The notes under the pieces were generated by a model that searched no databases, had not been told where the DNA came from, and saw nothing but the letters and a program-made list of their open reading frames with translations. Positions 32,430-38,464 of a stretch of DNA of 38,464 nt are shown here, piece by piece; position 1 is the stretch's first letter; every line of letters starts with the position of its first letter. The position numbers and the translations under genes were made by a program. Source of the stretch: an uncultured Lachnospiraceae bacterium (lineage in GTDB: Bacteria > Bacillota > Clostridia > Lachnospirales > Lachnospiraceae); the NCBI GenBank assembly GCA_951800685.1, contig CATOJY010000032.1, forward strand, positions 1 to 38,464. The letters are read 5' to 3'.

Positions 32430-33746
32430 CTATTCTTCCAGGAAACTTCTGACTCGTTTTTCTGCCATCTGCAATCCTATTTTCGAATCCGTCCCATTTT
32501 TTACAATATCATCAATGCCGGCACCGATCATTTCCCTGACTGATGTAATATCCTTGAAATTATAATCCGGTTCGGCATATTCCATAATGGATGTGATAAG
32601 GTTTATATCCATTCCACCCTCTTCGGACAGCACCTGATTTATGCTTAACATAGTCGTCGTAGAATCGGTGACCGTTTTCAACACAGACGCACCCTCTTTA
32701 TAGGTATATATTTCACTTTGAATTTCTATATCGTAGCAAAAAGTTTTTATCAGTTCCCAGGCAAGCACCTCATTGTCTGTTCTTGAATTCATGACCAGTA
32801 AAAGCGTGCTCATGGTTGATTTGTTGTTGCCTTTTTCTCCCCGTGGCAGCGTGATACAGTCCAACTCAAAGTTCTTATACTTTTTAATATTCCACGGATA
32901 GGGCTTATAAGTTCTGTAATCCGACAAAAGCGCAGGCATAAACGCCACATTCCCCTTATCGAAATCATCTGCCGTGACAACATTTCCTTTTGTAAGCCCA
33001 TTTATTTTCTTGATGAAATCCACGGCCTCCACTGCATTTTCACTATGCAGATCGCAGCTCGTACCATTTTCGTCAAAGGCATCCACACCGTTTGTGATAA
33101 AAGCGTGCTGCCACGTATAACCACAGACGCCAAACTGATCCTCTATTCCGTTGCCGTCAATATCTTTGGTGACTCTGTCGCAGATTTCATAAAAGTCTTC
33201 CCACGTCCAGTCTTCCGGTATTTCATTTATTCCTTCATTTTTCAGCAGTGTTTTATTTACAAACATCATCTGCGGCACACTCTCGAAAGGGATCCCGTAC
33301 TGGCTGCCGGAAATATTACCAAATTCAAAGGATGCCTTATAATATCTGGATTTATCATAATCTGTATCTCTGTCAATATACCCATCCAGTTTCATCAGAG
33401 CATCTGTACCTGCAAACATGGAAAAATCTTCCGGCAGTACAAAGAAAACATCAGGTGCGCTGCCTTTTATCAAGGCAGACGCAATGTATTCCGAATAGTC
33501 ATCTTTTTGGATTCCGCTTACAAACTCCACCTTTACTCCGGGATGACCGGCTTCAAACTTCTCCACTGCATCATCAATAAGCTGATAGGTGTAGGCATCC
33601 GGAACATCCCATGCGCTGCCGGTAAAAAAGCCCAGCGATATTGTCCTTTTATGCTGGAAATAACACAATGAGGCTGTCGCAGCCGCCAGAACTGCCGTTA
33701 TAAAAACACCTGCTGCAAATCTTTTGCCCATAAACTTCTTTTTCAT
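32430..33746 (-). CDS. Membrane-anchored extracellular sugar-binding protein (family 1), sensor accessory
   Basis: A 438-residue MalE-type solute-binding protein. The N-terminus has one hydrophobic segment (about residues 8-28) with no lipobox (SLCYF lacks a small residue before Cys), so it looks anchored by an uncleaved helix or cleaved by ordinary signal peptidase. The binding fold is seen from SLGFFTGSAWDVPDAYTY, with SALIKGSAPDVFFV. No type 1 permease gene is nearby; the adjacent transporter is of a different class. It follows the response regulator by five bases, so a sensing role with the histidine kinase is more likely than transport (inference). The ATG chosen has GGAGG about 14 bases upstream; TTG starts slightly upstream are possible. 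Confidence 0.8.
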   Translation of the reverse strand: MKKKFMGKRFAAGVFITAVLAAATASLCYFQHKRTISLGFFTGSAWDVPDAYTYQLIDDAVEKFEAGHPGVKVEFVSGIQKDDYSEYIASALIKGSAPDVFFVLPEDFSMFAGTDALMKLDGYIDRDTDYDKSRYYKASFEFGNISGSQYGIPFESVPQMMFVNKTLLKNEGINEIPEDWTWEDFYEICDRVTKDIDGNGIEDQFGVCGYTWQHAFITNGVDAFDENGTSCDLHSENAVEAVDFIKKINGLTKGNVVTADDFDKGNVAFMPALLSDYRTYKPYPWNIKKYKNFELDCITLPRGEKGNNKSTMSTLLLVMNSRTDNEVLAWELIKTFCYDIEIQSEIYTYKEGASVLKTVTDSTTTMLSINQVLSEEGGMDINLITSIMEYAEPDYNFKDITSVREMIGAGIDDIVKNGTDSKIGLQMAEKRVRSFLEE

Positions 33747-33751
33747 CAAAG

Positions 33752-34405
33752 TCAACTTTTCCTCCATTGTACAGCCCAGATAGCTAATTGTGTTCTGTCA
33801 CGCAGATCAAGCTTCTTTAAGACAGAGCTTAAATAGTTTCTTACGGAGCCCTCCGTGAGGAAAAGTTCTGCCGCTATCTCCTTATTGGACAGCCCTTTTG
33901 ACACAAGCCCTATCACCTTCCACTCCGACTCTGTAATTTCCTTTATGTAATCCTTATCCACCGTAATGACTGCCGCATTTTCCCTTGCCATCTGCGAAAA
34001 CATCTTCAAAACCTTCCCGGCTATATCCTCATTGATCATGGCATTTCCATGATAAACTTTATGGATTGCCTCGATCAGCCTGTCTGCAGAAATACCTTTC
34101 AAAAGATATCCGCTGGCTCCATGCTTTAAAGCGCTGAAAATATATTCATCATCATCAAAAGTTGTCAGTATGATAATCTTTATTTCAGGGTAATTTTCTT
34201 TGATGATCTGGGTGCACTGCACGCCATCCATTTCCGGCATTCTGATATCCATTAAAATAACATCCGGCTTATCCCGCCGGACAGCCCTGACCACCTCAAT
34301 ACCATTTGCCGCAGTATTTGCCAAAAAATCCGGATTGCCCGACAACACAATACGCAGGCTGTCTCTTATCAATTCCTGGTCGTCTGCAATTAGTACTTTA
34401 ATCAT
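33752..34405 (-). CDS. NarL/LuxR-type response regulator
   Basis: A 217-residue two-component regulator. The receiver domain has the acidic pair D8/D9, phospho-acceptor D53 in ILMDIRMPEMD, the T81/T82 switch region and K103 in YLLKGISADRL. The C-terminal LuxR-type helix-turn-helix (about residues 152-212) includes GLSNKEIAAELFLTEGSVRNYL. Its start overlaps the kinase gene by eight bases, so the two are translationally coupled. The dyad before gguA is its likely target. Confidence 0.95.
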   Translation of the reverse strand: MIKVLIADDQELIRDSLRIVLSGNPDFLANTAANGIEVVRAVRRDKPDVILMDIRMPEMDGVQCTQIIKENYPEIKIIILTTFDDDEYIFSALKHGASGYLLKGISADRLIEAIHKVYHGNAMINEDIAGKVLKMFSQMARENAAVITVDKDYIKEITESEWKVIGLVSKGLSNKEIAAELFLTEGSVRNYLSSVLKKLDLRDRTQLAIWAVQWRKS

Positions 34406-35693
34406 TTTCCGTTCCCCACCTTATTGGAATTTCCGCCACCACGCAAAAACCGTTACTTCCATCAACCTGTATCTTCCCACCGAGCATATCCAACCGTTCT
34501 TTCATATGCATAAGGCCGAATCCCGGATCGAAATTTTGGGCGCCGATACCATTATCCTTTATTGTTATTGTCACAATATTGTATTCCCGCGTCATCATGA
34601 TCATTACCGTATCCGCCTTTCCGTGCCTGACAGCATTGGTGATGCTTTCCTGAATGATCCGGTAGATCACTTCCTCCTCATCCTCGCCAAAGGACAGCCT
34701 GCCCGCACTGTTATCCAATGTAATTTTCACCTTGGAGGCTGCGCCCATCTGAGAAATCATTTTATGGATTGCCGACAGCAGATCTCTCTGTTCCAGCGCA
34801 TCGGGACGAAGTTCGTTGACGGAACGCCTTACATCCGTCATACCCTGCCTTGCCACATCTGAGACCAGTGAAAGATATCTCTTTAACATTTCAGGTGATA
34901 CATCGGCAACAGCCGATGCCGCATCAATCCCTGCTATAATACCAGTCAGGGTATGTCCCAGCGTATCATGTATTTCTCTGGCCAGCCTGTTTCTCTCCCT
35001 TGTCTGCGCCAGTTTTTCCGACTCGGCAGCATAATTTTCAAGTTCTCTGTTTGCAGCCTGAAGCCTCTCATTCAGAGAATTTATCTCATCCTTCTCGTCC
35101 ATCTGTTCCCGCAGATGCAGAATTGTATACACAATAAAAAGAATAATGTTTAAAGTCGTAAAAAGATTTTTGATCAAGATTAAAATCGTCGCCACTGTTC
35201 CGATATAATACTCTGTATAGGTCTCAAAGGAAGTAATTTTAAAAATATTAGAGCAGGCGTTAAAATCAAAAATCAGAAAAAATGTACTGCCTAATATAAG
35301 GGGTAGCAGTTTTTTGCTGCTTCCTTCAAAGTATTTCATGATATGCGCTACAAAGAGAAGGACGATACCGTTATAATTCACCTGCAGCGCGACGACCACA
35401 AGAACAGTACATATAAATTCCATGACAATAATACACCACTGACATTTTATCTCATAATTGTCATGCATATACATCAGCACCATCAAAAACACAAAAAAGC
35501 TGAGGGAAATCAAAAGCATTTTCTCCGGGACCGGAGGTAACGTATTTACTTTTTTCAGAAACATGACTGCCCCTCCGGAGTTTCCGATTTTTATAATGGT
35601 TACCGCAGAAACAACAGAAATGTACAGCACTGTTATAAAATTAAAACTTTTCATAAAACTTAAAACGGAATTCTTTAATGCCGATGTATCCAT
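34398..35693 (-). CDS. NarL-family sensor histidine kinase with multi-span membrane domain
   Basis: A 431-residue kinase. Residues 1-195 hold about six hydrophobic segments and little extracellular sequence, so it lacks a large sensor domain of its own. A coiled-coil linker (about 197-235) leads to the HisKA_3 helix with phospho-acceptor H242 in AREIHDTLGHTLTG. The ATPase domain has the N box NAVRHG (about 353), G1 box KDNGIG (379-384) and G2 region GFGLMHMKER. It lies between genes for two anchored sugar-binding proteins, which suggests that ligand detection is done by those partners (inference). AAGGGTGG at the end of the previous gene serves as its ribosome binding site. Confidence 0.93.
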   Translation of the reverse strand: MDTSALKNSVLSFMKSFNFITVLYISVVSAVTIIKIGNSGGAVMFLKKVNTLPPVPEKMLLISLSFFVFLMVLMYMHDNYEIKCQWCIIVMEFICTVLVVVALQVNYNGIVLLFVAHIMKYFEGSSKKLLPLILGSTFFLIFDFNACSNIFKITSFETYTEYYIGTVATILILIKNLFTTLNIILFIVYTILHLREQMDEKDEINSLNERLQAANRELENYAAESEKLAQTRERNRLAREIHDTLGHTLTGIIAGIDAASAVADVSPEMLKRYLSLVSDVARQGMTDVRRSVNELRPDALEQRDLLSAIHKMISQMGAASKVKITLDNSAGRLSFGEDEEEVIYRIIQESITNAVRHGKADTVMIMMTREYNIVTITIKDNGIGAQNFDPGFGLMHMKERLDMLGGKIQVDGSNGFCVVAEIPIRWGTEND

Positions 35694-35696
35694 TTG

Positions 35697-36671
35697 CTAC
35701 TGCCACCCTTTTGTACTGAATTCATTTATATTTTCCTCACTGATCAAATCAACCGAAACTTTTATTTTCTTTTTGACAGGCCTGTCCTCTATCATATTAT
35801 AAAGCTGATCCACCGCATTCTGTCCGATTTCAGACGGATACTGTGCCGACGTTGCGAGCATGATTTTTTCTTTTATCATAGACTTCGCCTCTGGCGCGCC
35901 ATCCACCCCAAGAACAGATATGCCGTCCAATTTTCCATAATCTTTCAGTGCTGCCATCACACCGAGAGCGCCCACGTCGTTGATGGAAAAAACAACATCA
36001 AATTCAGTACCCTTTTTCAGTTCTTCAATCATCAAAGGCATAGCAATCTCAAGCTGTCCTGCATAATCCAGCCTGTCCACAATCTCAAACTTCCCGTTTC
36101 CTTCTATAGTATCTACAAACCCCTCCACGCGGTCATTGGAGGATTTGGTTGTCGGATGTTCAAGGATCAGAATCTTCCCCTCTGCTTTTTTATACAACAG
36201 ATACTCGGCGCAGAGAACGCCCGCACGATAGTTATCCGAGACAACGATACAGTCTGCCAGACTTTCATCATAGATCTCCGTATCTACAAATATTATCTTT
36301 ATCCCCTTTTCCCTCCCATACTCGATAGCAGGAATAATCTTCTCAAAATCAACAGGTGCAATAAATATGGCTTCCACACCCTCGTCTATCAGGTCATAAA
36401 TCTGCTGTGTCTGTCTGACCGCATCAAGCGCCGGGTCTCTTGTGAGCAGAATGTCCCCGTTTGATTCCACGGTAGCGCGTATCGTTTCGTTGACCGCTTC
36501 AAAGAAAGGATTGTTCATGGTCATATATGTTGCACCGAATTTGTGTGCACTTTCCCTCTGTGCAAGAGAAAAATCATTGTTTTTGTCAAGAACAGCAAGT
36601 GCACCAAAAAGAACCAGTGCCGCCGCTATTGTACAAAATGCAGTTTTTATCTGGTTTAATAAAAGTTTCAT
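35697..36671 (-). CDS. Membrane-anchored type 1 periplasmic sugar-binding protein, sensor component
   Basis: A 324-residue RbsB/XylF-like binding protein. An N-terminal hydrophobic helix (about residues 10-29, no lipobox) is followed by the fold starting GATYMTMNNPFFEAV, then QQIYDLIDEGVEAIFIAPVD, DVVFSINDVGALGVMAALKDY and SVLGVDGAPEA. It is the first gene of the sensor operon, three bases before the kinase gene, and far from a permease, so it resembles XylFII-type sensor proteins that present sugar to a kinase. AAGG lies before the ATG. Confidence 0.85.
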   Translation of the reverse strand: MKLLLNQIKTAFCTIAAALVLFGALAVLDKNNDFSLAQRESAHKFGATYMTMNNPFFEAVNETIRATVESNGDILLTRDPALDAVRQTQQIYDLIDEGVEAIFIAPVDFEKIIPAIEYGREKGIKIIFVDTEIYDESLADCIVVSDNYRAGVLCAEYLLYKKAEGKILILEHPTTKSSNDRVEGFVDTIEGNGKFEIVDRLDYAGQLEIAMPLMIEELKKGTEFDVVFSINDVGALGVMAALKDYGKLDGISVLGVDGAPEAKSMIKEKIMLATSAQYPSEIGQNAVDQLYNMIEDRPVKKKIKVSVDLISEENINEFSTKGWQ

Positions 36672-36982
36672 TTTACCTTATCCCCCACCCAAAAAAAACA
36701 AAAGAGAAGAACACATAAGCCCAGTAGACTTACATTGATCTTCCCTCAAATATTCATCTGATTTGCGACAGGATATTCTCATCCAGCCATTTCTTACCAT
36801 TAGATCCAGTATAGCAACTCAGAAGATAAAAATCAATAGTTCCTTCCTGATGAATTTTTAACCGACAGAATAAAGATCTTCCTGCTTTTTATTCTTCGAT
36901 TGCAGATCAGCGAAATAATTCCAAAAACACTGCCTATAACAGCTCATTCTATAAAAGCCGTGGAGAATGCTTCCGTTTTTAT
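36672..36982. other. Upstream region of the sensor operon
   Basis: The 311-base gap holds no gene. It carries the sensor-operon promoter at 36808-36836 and an untranslated leader of about 130 bases. No operator-like copy of the gguA dyad was seen here. Confidence 0.5.
36808..36836 (-). promoter_or_regulatory. Promoter of the sugar sensor operon
   Basis: On the minus strand TTGATT (36836-36831), a 17-base spacer and TATACT (36813-36808). Both boxes match the consensus well, so basal expression of the sensor genes is likely. Confidence 0.65.
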
Positions 36983-37852
36983 TTAATCGGAAATAATCAT
37001 CTCTTTCACTGCCTGTTTCCAGCATTCTTCCGGCACATCAGGCCAAATACATTCTCCATGTATCTCTTTACATATCTCCATTGCTCTCCCTAAAACATCA
37101 CCATGTGATATTTCACCTGTTCTAAGCAGATTTTCCGATACCTTACACCAATATGGCGCTTTTTTGTTCAAGCCTGAAGCATATAAATCCGCAATAACTT
37201 CCTCTGTATTATATCCCAGACTGACAAATTCATAGTCCCACGCACCTTGCTTTCCTCTTAATATCATAAATTGCGCTTTCCCCTTACTATGCATGGGAAT
37301 TCCAACGGAACCGACACCAAGTACTACTTTTTCATTATGTTCTATTTTCCTTTGTATGTGAGTGTGCCCGCATAAAATATAATCATTAGGATCTCTTTCC
37401 ATAATCCCAAAGGTGTTTTCATTGTCCGACAATAATTTTTCATTTACTTTTCGGGGCGAACCATGACAGATCGTAATCGGTGGCAAATCATCAAATATAA
37501 GCTCCTTCTTTATGGGTAAAGCTCTGAAAAAGTGCAGGCCTTTTTGTGTCAGATTATTATATGTATAATAAAGACTGCCTGTGGTCGAGTCGTATTCGCT
37601 CCAGCCCTTTTGTTCCGGATCATAGTTGATCCAATAGTCTTCTTTATTTCCCCTGATGAAAAAGCATTTATACTTTTCTTTTAACGAATACAAGGTGCTC
37701 ATTGTCTTTTGGGGATACGCCAACTCCCCCAGATAATCTCCAAGAAAGATAAAAGTATCTGCTCCGCGGGTTATTACATGCTCCAGACATTTTTGTAAAG
37801 AAATATAATTACCATGAATATCCGATAGTACTGCTATGTTCAATGCAGTCAT
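36983..37852 (-). CDS. Calcineurin-like metallophosphoesterase
   Basis: A 289-residue dinuclear-metal phosphoesterase. All family motifs are visible: D11-x-H13 in LSDIHGN, D39 in FLGDYLGE, N69 in RGNKED, the histidine of ICHGSPR and the GHTHIQ motif. It resembles YfcE/MJ0936-type proteins, which cleave phosphodiesters or monoesters; the natural substrate is unknown. AAGGGGAG lies seven bases before the ATG. It is on the same strand as the sensor operon but 311 bases away with a separate promoter between, so it appears independent. Confidence 0.9.
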   Translation of the reverse strand: MTALNIAVLSDIHGNYISLQKCLEHVITRGADTFIFLGDYLGELAYPQKTMSTLYSLKEKYKCFFIRGNKEDYWINYDPEQKGWSEYDSTTGSLYYTYNNLTQKGLHFFRALPIKKELIFDDLPPITICHGSPRKVNEKLLSDNENTFGIMERDPNDYILCGHTHIQRKIEHNEKVVLGVGSVGIPMHSKGKAQFMILRGKQGAWDYEFVSLGYNTEEVIADLYASGLNKKAPYWCKVSENLLRTGEISHGDVLGRAMEICKEIHGECIWPDVPEECWKQAVKEMIISD

Positions 37853-38448
37853 AACTTTCTCCCCTTATCTTTGTGAGCCGTAATAATCGTATAGCTATGC
37901 GCGTTTATCGTTGTCGTGCACCCATCAACTTTCACATACCAGTTTTTACCGTTCCTTAAACGAATTCTCCTTCATGCCAACATCTTTCCTTCTTCTGTAT
38001 ATCATTCTGTATTTTGTAATAATTAAATATGTACGTTAAAATATATTTTACAACAAATTTCTTCTTCCGTCACCACCTGTAGAAAAGACATTCCCCATTC
38101 TCTCTGCTCTGTGCTGACTGCTCTTGACTTGCGGTGGATGACGTAAGATTTCAGAAAAGAATAGATCTTAGATACCTCGCCCTATTCTGTCAGCTTATAT
38201 GTGTCGGAATAATAGGCAACAAACATGTCAAATCTCCGCATGACTGCCTTATCCCATGTATAAGGGTGGGGGCCTGTTCTCCTGCGTTATAATTGAGAAT
38301 ACTTTCCTGCCCGCATCGTGATAGTTTCATAATCCACGATGACGTATAATAAGTTTCGCAAATTAATTGCATAAAAATAGACATGGTCTATAGCCGTTTG
38401 GTAGAATTAAGTCACCACAACAAAATTTGCCAAAGGAGGTATAGAACC
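37853..38448. other. Long intergenic region with palindromes
   Basis: About 600 bases without a convincing gene; a 64-codon minus-strand frame at 38190-38384 has no ribosome binding site. Structure includes CATCGTG...CACGATG (38314-38320 and 38335-38341) and the palindrome ATAGAC-ATG-GTCTAT (38377-38391), which lies about 60 bases before the gene that starts at 38449 and could be an operator. Confidence 0.4.
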
Positions 38449-38464
38449 ATGTCTGATAACATTA
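38449..38464 (+). CDS. Start of a gene truncated by the window edge
   Basis: An ATG preceded by AAAGGAGGT at the expected distance opens a reading frame MSDNI that runs off the window. The ribosome binding site is near perfect, so this is very probably a real, well translated gene. Too little is present to name it. Confidence 0.6.

Noticed and set aside
38190..38384. 64-codon minus-strand open frame
   Set aside because: No ribosome binding site, no motif, and it spans the palindromes in front of the plus-strand gene at 38449.
1..38464. CRISPR array, tRNA, rRNA, prophage, complete insertion sequence or known riboswitch
   Set aside because: No regularly spaced repeats, cloverleaf, rRNA signature, phage or transposase genes, or conserved riboswitch core could be recognised by eye; a covariance-model search (Infernal against Rfam) would be decisive for structured RNAs.

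Overview
The window looks like chromosome from an anaerobic gut Firmicute, most probably a Lachnospiraceae (Clostridium cluster XIVa) species. The pointers are AGGAGG-type ribosome binding sites before nearly every gene, moderate G+C, many ABC sugar-binding lipoproteins, a three-gene GguAB/ChvE-type transporter, GH38 and GH3 glycosidases, and no respiratory genes. This assignment is inference. No rRNA, tRNA, CRISPR array, prophage or complete insertion sequence was seen.

Layout. (1) 142-8325, minus strand: a complete sugar operon with its own promoter (8297-8325) and terminator (142-183). It encodes a sugar-binding lipoprotein, two ABC permeases, a GH38 alpha-mannosidase, a DUF4432 mutarotase-like protein and a D-lyxose/D-mannose isomerase. 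(2) 8545-11804: a divergent ROK-family regulator, then an aldolase and PfkB-kinase pair. Together these suggest uptake of mannosides, release of mannose, isomerisation to fructose, phosphorylation and aldol cleavage. A nearly identical 24-bp sequence covers the -10 of both divergent promoters and is the best operator candidate in the window. (3) 12094-13652: an AraC regulator facing a TlpA-like thioredoxin lipoprotein. (4) 13751-15599: an A+T-richer two-gene surface-glycan island (WbqC and FkbM families). The WbqC gene is out of frame at a run of ten G and its conserved C-terminus continues in the next frame, so it is a phase-variation candidate. (5) 15966-19919: an SGNH hydrolase, an LrgA/LrgB pair with a GntR regulator, and an FAD oxidoreductase with a C-terminal Rieske domain that seems frameshifted near its end.

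(6) 20113-26057, minus strand: NhaC antiporter, class D beta-lactamase-like lipoprotein, domain-permuted GH3 beta-glucosidase and an ANT(6)-like aminoglycoside nucleotidyltransferase, ending at a strong terminator. (7) 26303-27380: degraded DNA, including a chimeric pseudogene that joins the start of a serine hydrolase to the end of a membrane protein. (8) 27381-36836, minus strand: a sugar sensing and uptake locus. It runs from a membrane-anchored type 1 periplasmic-binding protein through a NarL-type histidine kinase, response regulator and second anchored sugar-binding protein to GguA, GguB, ChvE and a HAD phosphatase. A near-perfect dyad abuts the -35 of the gguA promoter, which suits activation by the response regulator. 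(9) 36983-38464: a metallophosphoesterase, about 600 bases without a clear gene, and the first five codons of a plus-strand gene running off the window.

The strongest candidates for something new are the mannose-to-fructose route with its paired operators, the G-tract switch in the WbqC gene, and the two-binding-protein sensor system. All functional claims are read from motifs and context; none was tested by database search.
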